Shown piece after piece: positions 1 to 8,406 of a stretch of 64,000 nt of DNA (positions are counted from its first letter, which is position 1; each line of letters opens with the position of its first letter). Origin of the DNA: Bacillus carboniphilus. Its GTDB lineage: Bacteria > Bacillota > Bacilli > Bacillales > JAIVKR01. The notes under the pieces were generated by a model that had not been told where the DNA came from, ran no database searches, and saw only the letters and a list, made by a program, of their open reading frames with translations. The stretch is taken from positions 558,001 through 622,000 of the forward strand of contig NZ_CP129013.1 in assembly GCF_020524035.2 (NCBI RefSeq). The letters run 5' to 3'. A program made the translations under genes and the position numbers.

Positions 1-2
1 AT

Positions 3-869
3 CATCAAGATCCATGGGAGCTTATTCGACTTAAAATGAGTGAAAAAGAGATAAACAGCCCTACAAAAATGGCTATAGAGAAAGAGTTTCTTACATACAA
101 AAGAACAGAAGAAATATCTGCAATTTTTAATGAAGTGTCAATCTCATCTATTGACGAGAAGATGAATGAACTAAGAGTAATAAAAAGTGAAGAAGAGCTA
201 ACCATATTACGAAAGGCTGCTTATTTTGCTGACTTAGGGATAAAAATCGGACAAGATGCCCTTAAAGAAAATATAACAGAATTAGAGGTGATCGCCTCTA
301 TAGAGTATGAGCTAAAAAAACAAGGTATTCGTGAAATGTCTTTTTCTACCTTAGTTCTTTTTGGTGAAAAGTCAGGTCAACCACATGGAAATCCTGGGAA
401 CCGTAAGCTAAGAAAAGGAGATTTTGTTTTATTTGATTTAGGTGTCGTCTATCAAGGGTATTGCTCAGATATTTCTAGAACGGTTGTATTTGATGAAGCA
501 AATGATCAGCAAAAAAAGATTTATGATACTGTTTATAAGGCACAACTTGAAGCGTTAAATGTCTGTAAACCAGGTGCTAAAATTGGTGATATTGACCGTG
601 CAGCAAGAAAATTCATTGGTAATGCTGGTTTTGGAGAATTATTTCCTCACCGTATTGGTCATGGTTTAGGGTTAAATGTACATGAGTTCCCATCCTTAAA
701 TGAAAGTAATCTTGATGTCCTTAAAGAAGGAATGGTGTTTACCGTCGAACCAGGAATTTATGATGAGCAGCTCGGCGGCGTTCGCATTGAAGACGATGTA
801 GTGATAACAGCGAACGGAAATGAGTTGTTAACAAAATCGTCCAAGGAATTTCAAGTGATTAAGAAGTAA
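3..869 (+). CDS. ykvY: Xaa-Pro peptidase, M24 family (5' end outside window)
   Basis: Cytosolic metallopeptidase predicted to cleave dipeptides or N-terminal residues preceding proline. The frame is open to the first base of the window, so the N-terminal domain is cut off; the ATG at 36 is internal and has no ribosome binding site. The M24 pita-bread fold is visible with all five metal ligands: Asp in DFVLFDLGV, Asp in YCSDISR, His in HRIGHGLG, Glu in VEPGIYDE and Glu in GVRIEDDV. About 290 codons are present of roughly 360 usual. Position ahead of the glucose PTS locus matches ykvY of B. subtilis. Family assignment is firm; the exact symbol rests on synteny. Confidence 0.88.
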   Translation, partial: HQDPWELIRLKMSEKEINSPTKMAIEKEFLTYKRTEEISAIFNEVSISSIDEKMNELRVIKSEEELTILRKAAYFADLGIKIGQDALKENITELEVIASIEYELKKQGIREMSFSTLVLFGEKSGQPHGNPGNRKLRKGDFVLFDLGVVYQGYCSDISRTVVFDEANDQQKKIYDTVYKAQLEALNVCKPGAKIGDIDRAARKFIGNAGFGELFPHRIGHGLGLNVHEFPSLNESNLDVLKEGMVFTVEPGIYDEQLGGVRIEDDVVITANGNELLTKSSKEFQVIKK

Positions 870-956
870 ACCAATAAGAAAATAATTTATCGTGTTTTTG
901 GTTGGTTGTGGATTCCTTGGGTAATCTATTAACAGAAAGAAAGTATCATGTTTTGA

Positions 957-1925
<969 letters not shown>

Positions 1926-1933
1926 GTTTTGAA

Positions 1934-1961
1934 GAGTCTTTTTTGAAAAGGCTCTTTTTTT
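1934..1961 (+). terminator. Rho-independent terminator after pfkA
   Basis: Stem GAGTCTTTT / AAAAGGCTC with a short loop, followed by a run of seven T. Confidence 0.7.
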
Positions 1962-2068
1962 AAGGAAATTAGCTGAGGTAGTTAATATGTTCTTTATTTT
2001 AATATGGAATTGTGCACTTTTTAAGTGTAAGATAATATCAAAACGTATGTTGTAAGGGCGGAATAGCA

Positions 2069-3358
2069 GTGGTTAATTTTAAAAGGGTGTTCAATAGGTT
2101 AGGTTCTTTTTTGAACACAAGGATGAAGATAGGGGTTTTATTTGGATGCATATTATTTCTGACAGGTTGTTTCTTAAGAGAAGCTCCCACCTCTTTAATC
2201 CAAGAACCAACAATACCTGAAGAACAACAACGAATGATTACGCAAATTAAAAAAGGATTACCTGAAGGTGTAGAACTTTTAACAGCTAATAAAGACCCAT
2301 ACCCGAAAACGTACTATTCCTTTGATCTTAATGGAGATAAACGTAACGAAGTACTGGTGTTCTATAGGGTGAATAAGCCTGATGAACCTTCCATTAATAT
2401 GGCGATTTTTGAAAATTCTTTAGAGCGCCGTTGGGTTATGAAAGAAAAAATAACATTTAAGGGAACAGATTTAGATTATGTAGAAGTAAAACAGCTTAAA
2501 CCAAGCAATAGTGGGCAAAATATCCCTCAACTAATTATTGGTACAAAAAAAGCTGGTCTTGGAAGCTTGTATATTTTTAAGTCTGTTGATGGTGTACTTA
2601 AAAATATTGTGATTAACCAATCATATGATCATTTTTTAGTGGATGATCTTAATCGAGATAATGTGCTAGAGCTACATGTGGTGGAAGGTCAAAAATTAAA
2701 GATGTATCAATTAAACGATCAAAATCAGTTAGTCGTTTTGTCGGAAGTTTTTTTAGACCCTAATGTCATTTATGAAAAAATGACAATTGGACAAGTGGTT
2801 AAGGGTGTAAAAGCAATCTTTTTGGATGTGAAAGATAGTGAAAAGAGGTTTTACACACAAGTAGTGACTTTAACAGATCAACAACTTGTAAAAAGAATAC
2901 CTGAGAGTCATAAAAAAAACACTTATAAGGATAGATTAATTACTTCAAAGGATATAGATAATGATGGAATAATTGAAATTGCCTCGACCAAACCATTTAA
3001 AAGCGAACAAGAAGGTTTGGAAGGTCATTACTATGAAACATATATGAAATTAACCCCTGAATACTCATCATTTGAAGAAGTGGATAGACGTTACCTAAAT
3101 TTAAATAAAGGATTTTACATAATAATAAATGATGAATGGGTAGGTGAATTAAAAATAACCGAAAAGTCTAATTTTGTTGTAATTGAAAATCAAGAGGGAT
3201 GGAAAACTTCGATTGAATGGAGAAGTAATAAATTAGAAGGTGCTCAACTTCCTGGTACTTTAATCGGGGAGTCAGAAGAATGGCGCTTTTATATTCAAAA
3301 GGACGCTGGAGTTCCTGATTTAATGGAAAGTTTCCATTTAATGTCGGAAGATATATGA
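2069..3358 (+). CDS. lipoprotein with calcium-loop-like repeats, upstream of two-component system
   Basis: Unrecognised secreted lipoprotein. A signal peptide precedes the lipobox LTGC with the lipidated Cys at residue 34 when translation starts at GTG 2069 (AAGGGCGG seven bases upstream). An in-frame ATG at 2123 would give a 15-residue signal and is an alternative. Three loops resemble FG-GAP or EF-hand-like repeats: DLNGDKRNEV, DLNRDNVLEL and DIDNDGIIEI, spaced over residues about 90-310. It ends 10 bp before the response regulator, so it probably shares an operon and may be a sensor partner or target of that system. That link is inference from position only. Confidence 0.75.
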   Translation: MVNFKRVFNRLGSFLNTRMKIGVLFGCILFLTGCFLREAPTSLIQEPTIPEEQQRMITQIKKGLPEGVELLTANKDPYPKTYYSFDLNGDKRNEVLVFYRVNKPDEPSINMAIFENSLERRWVMKEKITFKGTDLDYVEVKQLKPSNSGQNIPQLIIGTKKAGLGSLYIFKSVDGVLKNIVINQSYDHFLVDDLNRDNVLELHVVEGQKLKMYQLNDQNQLVVLSEVFLDPNVIYEKMTIGQVVKGVKAIFLDVKDSEKRFYTQVVTLTDQQLVKRIPESHKKNTYKDRLITSKDIDNDGIIEIASTKPFKSEQEGLEGHYYETYMKLTPEYSSFEEVDRRYLNLNKGFYIIINDEWVGELKITEKSNFVVIENQEGWKTSIEWRSNKLEGAQLPGTLIGESEEWRFYIQKDAGVPDLMESFHLMSEDI

Positions 3359-3368
3359 GGTGTAGAAA

Positions 3369-4130
3369 ATGTGTAGGGTCTTAGTAGTTGAAGATGAACT
3401 ATCTATTAGAAGTTTTATTTCTTTAAATATAAAAAAACAAGGGATCACAGTTTTGGAAGCTGAAACGGGCGAAAAGGCTCTGGATTTGATTACAAGAGAA
3501 TCCATCGATATTATTCTTTTAGACTTAATGCTTCCAGGAATAAGCGGAATAGAGGTTTGTGAGCACATTCGTCAATATAATTCTAGTATCGGGATTATTA
3601 TGTTGACAGCAAAAGGACAAGAGCAAGATAAAATTATCGGTCTTTCGAGTGGTGCTGACGATTATTTAGTTAAACCATTTAGTGTGGGAGAATTAATAGC
3701 AAGAATTCAGTCGTTATGGCGAAGGATATCAGCAATTAAAGATACTGGTCAAGGGATGAATCAATTTGAACAACAACAAAGGATTATTCTTGACCTCGAT
3801 GAGGAAGTGGTTAAAAAAGATGGCGAAACGATTTCCTTAACACCGACGGAATTTTTAATTATGAAGTATTTTTATGAATATCCTAACTCACTTGTAACAA
3901 GAGATGAGCTATTGAACTTTGTATGGGGAAAAGAGTATGTTGGAGACTATAAAGTTGTCGATGTTAATATAAGAAGGCTTAGACAAAAATTAGAGGAAAA
4001 TCCATCAAAACCAGAACACCTACAGACTGTATGGGGAAGAGGATATATATGGAAAGGTGAGAGCTATGAATCGTCGAGTCGTCTTTCAATTCATGTTTGT
4101 CATATTTTTAATGCTCTTTTTAATCGTTAG
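3369..4130 (+). CDS. OmpR-family response regulator
   Basis: DNA-binding response regulator. The receiver domain (residues 1-115) has acidic pocket E8/D9, phospho-acceptor D52 in LLDLMLPG, T80 and K102 in LVKPF. A winged-helix DNA-binding domain follows to about residue 230 (SLTPTEFLIMKYF ... TVWGRGYIW). The start ATG at 3369 follows GAGGTGTAG. The ORF continues about 24 residues past the usual end of the fold (GYIW) and overlaps the kinase start by 65 bp, which is unusual. A missed one-base indel near 4045-4060 could explain the tail. Regulator and kinase are clearly a pair; the stimulus is unknown. Confidence 0.87.
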   Translation: MCRVLVVEDELSIRSFISLNIKKQGITVLEAETGEKALDLITRESIDIILLDLMLPGISGIEVCEHIRQYNSSIGIIMLTAKGQEQDKIIGLSSGADDYLVKPFSVGELIARIQSLWRRISAIKDTGQGMNQFEQQQRIILDLDEEVVKKDGETISLTPTEFLIMKYFYEYPNSLVTRDELLNFVWGKEYVGDYKVVDVNIRRLRQKLEENPSKPEHLQTVWGRGYIWKGESYESSSRLSIHVCHIFNALFNR

Positions 4131-5433
4131 TATATTTCAACTAACGGCCAAGCAATATTATTATAATGGCATTTCACAAACAATTATTACTCATTCTCAA
4201 TCAGTTATAAAATACACAAGCTTTCATGACTATTCTTTAGAAGATGGTCTTAGTAGTGAAACGATCAGTGAACTGACTTCAAAGATGCAATATGAAGGAG
4301 CAATTCTTCATATAGTAAATAAAGATGGTCAAATTATTCAATCTTCAACAGGTCTTCCTCAAGATGGGAGGGAAGAAGACTTAATATTAGTAGAACAAGG
4401 AATACCATATGACCCTTTTTATCAAGTTGAGAGAAGGAAAGACGAGAAAGTACTCATTGTCTATTCCCCATTAAAACTAGATGGACAAACGGTCGCTTAT
4501 TTAAGGTATACTACTTCTCTAGAAGGAGTAAATCAAGTCTTGTTTTCCTTAAATATAGCCGCATTTATTATTGGAGTATTAGTGTCGGTCATTGTATTCT
4601 TTGTTAGTTTAAAGCTTGCTAATTCAATCACACAACCTATTAAAGAGATTATTCATGTATCTTCAAAAATGGCTCAAGGACAATTTAATGTTAGGGTAAA
4701 AGAATCGTATAAAGATGAACTAGGGACATTAGCACGGACGCTAAATTATTTAGCTGAAGAAATTGTTCGTACAGAAGAGATGAAAAATCAATTTATTTCC
4801 TCTATTTCTCATGAACTACGAACACCACTTACTGGAATTAAAGGGTGGTCTGAAACGTTGCTTCCTTCCAATGACATATCTAAGGAAGAATTAAAACAGG
4901 GATTGCAGTTGATCTCTTCTGAAACGGATCGGCTAATATTGCTAGTCGAAGAGTTACTTGACTTTTCACGCTTTCAAAATGATAAGATCGCTTTACATAA
5001 AGAGGAAATTGATATTGAAGAATTGTTAAATGACGTCCTACTGCAAACGACTTCAAAGGCGGAGAACAAACAGCTCTCTCTTGTTTTCGAGGTGCCATCG
5101 TATAAGGTAGAAGTGGATGTTAATAGAATGAAGCAAGTGTTTCTAAATTTGATTGACAACGCGATTAAGTTTTCTCATGAAAAAGGAACAATTTATATTA
5201 AAAGTAAGCAAGGAAGTCGTTTTTTTCATTTATTTATTCAAGATGAAGGGATTGGAATAAATGAAAAGCATATTCCTTATTTAACGAGGCCTTTCTACCA
5301 AGTATCCCATCAACAAGGAACTGGATTAGGATTGGCGATTTCTGCTAAAATCATAGAATTACATGGTGGACATTTGATTATAAATAGTCAACAAGGTAGG
5401 GGAACGGTGGTTACCATTACACTTCCTAAGTAA
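4066..5433 (+). CDS. sensor histidine kinase, HAMP type
   Basis: Membrane sensor kinase partner of the preceding regulator. ATG 4066 is chosen because AAGGTGAG precedes it; an in-frame GTG at 4057 has no room for one. There are two membrane segments (about residues 6-25 and 155-180) flanking an extracytoplasmic sensor of about 130 residues, then a HAMP linker, a HisKA box ISHELRTPLTG with the phospho-His, N box NLIDNAIKFS, and G boxes DEGIGI and GTGLGLAI. At 455 residues it is normal for the WalK/ResE-like class. It is followed immediately by a strong terminator, so the lipoprotein-regulator-kinase trio forms one unit. Confidence 0.88.
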   Translation: MNRRVVFQFMFVIFLMLFLIVSIFQLTAKQYYYNGISQTIITHSQSVIKYTSFHDYSLEDGLSSETISELTSKMQYEGAILHIVNKDGQIIQSSTGLPQDGREEDLILVEQGIPYDPFYQVERRKDEKVLIVYSPLKLDGQTVAYLRYTTSLEGVNQVLFSLNIAAFIIGVLVSVIVFFVSLKLANSITQPIKEIIHVSSKMAQGQFNVRVKESYKDELGTLARTLNYLAEEIVRTEEMKNQFISSISHELRTPLTGIKGWSETLLPSNDISKEELKQGLQLISSETDRLILLVEELLDFSRFQNDKIALHKEEIDIEELLNDVLLQTTSKAENKQLSLVFEVPSYKVEVDVNRMKQVFLNLIDNAIKFSHEKGTIYIKSKQGSRFFHLFIQDEGIGINEKHIPYLTRPFYQVSHQQGTGLGLAISAKIIELHGGHLIINSQQGRGTVVTITLPK

Positions 5434-5474
5434 AAAGTCTTTTGGAGTAATCTCCAAAAGACTTTTTATTTTTT
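5432..5474 (+). terminator. Rho-independent terminator after histidine kinase
   Basis: A 16-bp perfect stem (AAAAAGTCTTTTGGAG and its complement) with a TAAT loop and a T-rich tail. The stem begins within the kinase stop codon. Confidence 0.9.
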
Positions 5475-5533
5475 TTCAGAAGGCTACTTCTAGACGCTAT
5501 AGTCTTATAGTTAAAGTGAAGGAGGTGATAAAC

Positions 5534-5752
5534 ATGGCAAATTCAACAATAACAAGTAGCCAGCTAAGATTGATTTTTGAAGAGGGATTAGATGAGCAAG
5601 GGAAAACAGTTTTTTCGTATAAAAGCTACAACAATGTCAAAGCTGAGGCAACTGCTGAACAGTTGTTTGCTGTTGCGAACAAGCTAGTATCCCTACAAAC
5701 AAAACCATTATTTGAAGTAGAAAGGAACGACTCATCATTAATTGAAGAATAA
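5534..5752 (+). CDS. DUF1659 family small protein
   Basis: A 72-residue protein of unknown function. ATG 5534 follows an exceptionally strong AAGGAGGTGAT site. The N-terminal STITSSQLRLIFEEGLDE and the pattern of a short beta strand followed by a helix rich in Ala and Glu are typical of DUF1659 as I know it. It is the first of three small genes (DUF1659, DUF2922, YvrJ) that commonly occur together in Bacillus. No function is established. Confidence 0.75.
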   Translation: MANSTITSSQLRLIFEEGLDEQGKTVFSYKSYNNVKAEATAEQLFAVANKLVSLQTKPLFEVERNDSSLIEE

Positions 5753-5768
5753 GAAAGGAGTGGACTAA

Positions 5769-5987
5769 ATGTCAAAAAAATTAGAAATGAAATTTTTAAA
5801 CGAAACTGGGAAAACGATTACCATTACTGTAGATGAACCTAAGGGAGCCCTACCAGTTGAAGAGGTTGATGATGCGATGGATACCATCCTAACAAATGAT
5901 ATCTTCTTCGCAAATGGAGGGAAGTTAGTGAGTAAGAAGGAAGCGAGAATTGTTGAGAGAAATGTGAATACCATTTTTAGTGAATAG
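5769..5987 (+). CDS. DUF2922 family small protein
   Basis: A 72-residue protein of unknown function, 16 bp after the DUF1659 gene with AAAGGAGTGG ahead of the ATG. MKFLNETGKTITITVDEP, then an acidic helical stretch and a C-terminal basic VSKKEARIVER, resemble DUF2922. Translational coupling to its neighbours is likely. Confidence 0.75.
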   Translation: MSKKLEMKFLNETGKTITITVDEPKGALPVEEVDDAMDTILTNDIFFANGGKLVSKKEARIVERNVNTIFSE

Positions 5988-5997
5988 TTGAGGTAAG

Positions 5998-6028
5998 GAG
6001 GTTAGCAAATGTATCGCTAACCTCTTTT
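5998..6028 (+). terminator. short hairpin terminator between DUF2922 and yvrJ-like genes
   Basis: Stem GAGGTTAGC / GCTAACCTC followed by four T. It may be a partial terminator or attenuator inside the cluster. Confidence 0.55.
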
Positions 6029-6063
6029 GATAGCGAAATTGAAAAAATATGTGAAAGGGGGGC

Positions 6064-6207
6064 ATGATGATGGCTGGTTGGATACAACTAATAAGCGAGG
6101 TTGGATTTCCTATTGTAGTCACTTTATATTTGCTACAAAGAATTGAAACGAAGCTTGATCAACTGAATCAATCCATTAAAATGCTGCCTGAACAACTGAA
6201 AAATTAA
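6064..6207 (+). CDS. YvrJ family small protein
   Basis: A 47-residue peptide starting at the first of three consecutive ATG codons, behind AAAGGGGGG. It has an N-terminal hydrophobic segment (ISEVGFPIVVTLYLLQRI) and an amphipathic tail ending in Gln/Leu repeats. The arrangement is that of YvrJ proteins, which often sit beside DUF1659 and DUF2922 genes. Probably membrane-associated; role unknown. Confidence 0.7.
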   Translation: MMMAGWIQLISEVGFPIVVTLYLLQRIETKLDQLNQSIKMLPEQLKN

Positions 6208-6220
6208 AGGTGAATAATTT

Positions 6221-6415
6221 TTACAGGGCTGTCGCTAAAATATTGTGGACAAAAAAATGACGATAATTCTTTCGTTTGAAGCAATAGGCGGAAATATACG
6301 GAGAGTCTATTGACTTAACAACAATAGTTCTTTTTGTTATGGATCCGCTTTTGCTTTGATAAATAATTTTAATTGGCTTTTGTTCTTCAAAACTTAAACG
6401 AAGGAGATAATCCAC
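6221..6415 (-). CDS. small WYL-like domain protein
   Basis: A 64-residue protein resembling the stand-alone WYL-like beta-barrel peptides of Bacillus: EEQKPIKIIYQSKSGSI, then RTIVVKSID and ISAYCFKRKNYRHF. GTG at 6415 is preferred because AGGAGG lies seven bases upstream; a longer frame to 6433 would include that site. WYL folds bind ligands or nucleic acid in larger regulators, but the role of this isolated form is not known. It is transcribed convergently to the YvrJ gene. Confidence 0.65.
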   Translation of the reverse strand: MDYLLRLSFEEQKPIKIIYQSKSGSITKRTIVVKSIDSPYISAYCFKRKNYRHFFVHNILATAL

Positions 6416-6557
6416 AATAAGCCTCCTAAACAAACGTATGTTTTCTTTTGCATCTTATTCAAAACAGTTGAATTTTATACTAAAAGGGAGGTTTTATTGT
6501 ATAACGAAGAGAATACCTATAGTGTATGAGGCAATAAAATCTATTCGTAAGGTGGTA

Positions 6558-6812
6558 ATGATGATGGACAAATATGAAAATGCTCACCTTATAAGAAAAT
6601 TATCTAACGAAATTACGAAAGCAATCATTCACGATGATTTTAAATCTTCAAATGAACAGTTGAAAAGAAGTATCGAATTACTTTCGCAAACCATTTACGA
6701 TTTTACAATATTATATGACGATGAAACGAAAAATGATGAGGAAACCATAAAAGGAATTCAAGCGAAAATGACCATAGCTTTAAATGCACTGAAACAAAAC
6801 TCAAGCCAGTAA
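6558..6812 (+). CDS. hypothetical helical protein, 84 residues
   Basis: Unrecognised. A start at ATG 6558 (AAGGTGGT upstream, three ATG in a row) gives an 84-residue, charged, mostly alpha-helical cytosolic protein without Cys or membrane segments. The frame extends further upstream to 6438, but that part lacks a ribosome binding site and overlaps the divergent gene's promoter region. Confidence 0.5.
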   Translation: MMMDKYENAHLIRKLSNEITKAIIHDDFKSSNEQLKRSIELLSQTIYDFTILYDDETKNDEETIKGIQAKMTIALNALKQNSSQ

Positions 6813-7031
6813 CATATCCATTAGTGTATTTGTTGCATACAAATCAAAGATGAAAGACTCCATTACCTTGATGAGTTAATGAAATCAAGACTCACGCTAG
6901 CTAAGTAAGATAATCAATATGAGGGACGTATGAGAAGGCTTACTAGTTTTTCTGCGAGTTTCCCTTTAAAATTACTTTCACAGAAAAGCTCAGTAAGGAC
7001 ATCAGAATTAGGACAAAGCTTATATTTTTTT
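6813..7031. other. intergenic stretch, nothing recognised
   Basis: About 220 bp between the 84-residue hypothetical gene and the terminator of the next minus-strand gene. I see no coding frame with a ribosome binding site and no convincing structure. Confidence 0.4.
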
Positions 7032-7069
7032 AAAAAAAGGGGTATCCAGTAAAATTGCCTGGATACCCC
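7032..7069 (-). terminator. terminator of the 34-residue basic peptide gene
   Basis: Perfect 11-bp stem GGGGTATCCAG / CTGGATACCCC. On the minus strand it is followed by seven T. Confidence 0.85.
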
Positions 7070-7082
7070 TTATATGTAGTGC

Positions 7083-7187
7083 TTATTTAGGTTTCTTAGT
7101 TTTCGTTTTTGATTCGCTCATCTCTTTAGCGAATTCTGTATCTTGCTTTTGTTCAGATGGACTTTTCATTCCTTTTTTCTTAGCCAC
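7083..7187 (-). CDS. 34-residue Lys-rich peptide
   Basis: A short gene reading GTG (7187) to TAA (7083) with AAGGGGG upstream and a perfect terminator downstream, which supports its reality. The product is 34 residues with 10 Lys, no hydrophobic segment, a MAKKKGMKS start and the middle part EQKQDTEFAKEMSES. The composition resembles small acid-soluble or other spore-associated peptides of Bacillus, but I cannot assign a family. Proteomics of spores would settle its status. Confidence 0.6.
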   Translation of the reverse strand: MAKKKGMKSPSEQKQDTEFAKEMSESKTKTKKPK

Positions 7188-7274
7188 TTCTATTCAGCCC
7201 CCTTTCTATTTAACCTAGGATTAGTTTATACATTTTAAAAAGATTTAAACAAAAAATAAGGAAGAAAAAAATAA

Positions 7275-7303
7275 TTGACGAATAATGTCGATTTATGTAC
7301 GAT
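7275..7303 (+). promoter_or_regulatory. SigA-type promoter of glcT
   Basis: -35 TTGACG (7275-7280), a 17-bp spacer, -10 TACGAT (7298-7303), 34 bp before the glcT start. Confidence 0.65.
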
Positions 7304-7336
7304 GTTGAGTGAGTAATGAAAAAGGAGACTGCGGTT

Positions 7337-8182
7337 GTGAATGAAAATGTGATCGTTAAAAAAGTTTTAAACAACAATGTAATAATAGCTGAACATCAAC
7401 TACTTTCAGAAGTCGTTTTAATAGGGAAAGGAATAGGGTTTGGAAAAAAGAAAGATGATCTTATTGCAGATGAAGCCATTGAGAAAATGTTCGTTTTGAA
7501 AAATAAACAACAACAAGAACAGTACAAACTACTACTTCCTTTTGTTGACGAAGAAATGATTGAAGTAATCTATGATATTATTACTTACATATCTGTAAAA
7601 ATGTCACTACCGTTAAATGATCATATACACATTTCGTTAACGGATCACATTTCTTTTGCGATAAAGAGATTACAAAAAGGAATGGATATAAAAAATCCTT
7701 TTTTAAAAGAAACAAAGCTTCTATATCCTAAAGAGTATGAAGTAGCAACAGATGTTGTAGAGTTATTAAATGAACGGTTAAATATTTATTTACCTGAAGG
7801 GGAAATCGGCTTTATCGCTCTACATATTCATAGTGCCACCTCAAACACAACTATTTCCGAGATTAATCAATTTTCACAATTAATAAATAAATTGATCGTT
7901 GTCATCGAAGATAGTATGGGGATTTCCATCGACAGAAATAGCATTCATTACTCCAGATTAATACGTCATCTTCGCTATACAATTGATCGAGTAAAAAACG
8001 GGGAAACAGTGGAAGAACCAAAAAAGTTGAAAAGTTTATTGAAAGAAGAATATCCATTATGCTATAATACTGCATGGAAGATGGTTAAAGTATTAGAAAA
8101 ATCATTACAATTAAACGTATTCGATGCGGAAGTTGTTTATTTAACGATGCATCTGTATCGAATTAACAATAAAACATTATAA
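7337..8182 (+). CDS. glcT: BglG-family transcriptional antiterminator of ptsGHI
   Basis: RNA-binding antiterminator that allows glucose PTS expression when glucose is present. GTG 7337 is chosen because AAGGAG lies nine bases upstream and it gives the same N terminus (VNENVIVKKVLNN) as B. subtilis GlcT; the ATG at 7316 precedes that site. The CAT RNA-binding domain spans residues 1-55 (NNNVIIAEH, GKGIGFGKK). Two PRD domains follow, with His in HIHISLTDH and HIHSA (PRD1) and in the LIRHLRY and TMHLYRIN segments (PRD2). The cognate RNA target lies directly downstream. Confidence 0.93.
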   Translation: MNENVIVKKVLNNNVIIAEHQLLSEVVLIGKGIGFGKKKDDLIADEAIEKMFVLKNKQQQEQYKLLLPFVDEEMIEVIYDIITYISVKMSLPLNDHIHISLTDHISFAIKRLQKGMDIKNPFLKETKLLYPKEYEVATDVVELLNERLNIYLPEGEIGFIALHIHSATSNTTISEINQFSQLINKLIVVIEDSMGISIDRNSIHYSRLIRHLRYTIDRVKNGETVEEPKKLKSLLKEEYPLCYNTAWKMVKVLEKSLQLNVFDAEVVYLTMHLYRINNKTL

Positions 8183-8195
8183 CGTTAAGTACATA

Positions 8196-8277
8196 CGTGT
8201 TACTGATACGATCAGGCATGAGTATAGATAAGGTGCATTAGTTGCATCCTATTTTACTCATGCCTTTTTGTTTTTTT
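8196..8277 (+). promoter_or_regulatory. GlcT RNA antiterminator target overlapping ptsG leader terminator
   Basis: GTGTTACTGATACGATCAGG followed by CATGAGT (8198-8224) matches the ribonucleic antiterminator bound by GlcT. Its 3' half is also the left arm of a terminator (AGGCATGAGTA 8214-8224 / TACTCATGCCT 8255-8265, then a T-rich run). The two structures are mutually exclusive, as expected for antitermination. Confidence 0.85.
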
Positions 8278-8406
8278 ATTCGTTTGTTGTAAGCGATATC
8301 TTGAATGATGTTTGAAATACTTTTCCTTATTTCCCCATGTACTTTAACTTTCTTTGAGTATCTTTTCATTTAGGAGACAAACTAACAAAAAAAGGAGGGT
8401 TTAAAG

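Noticed and set aside
4880-5159. Minus-strand frames within the histidine kinase gene
   Set aside because: Shadows of the well-supported kinase reading frame.
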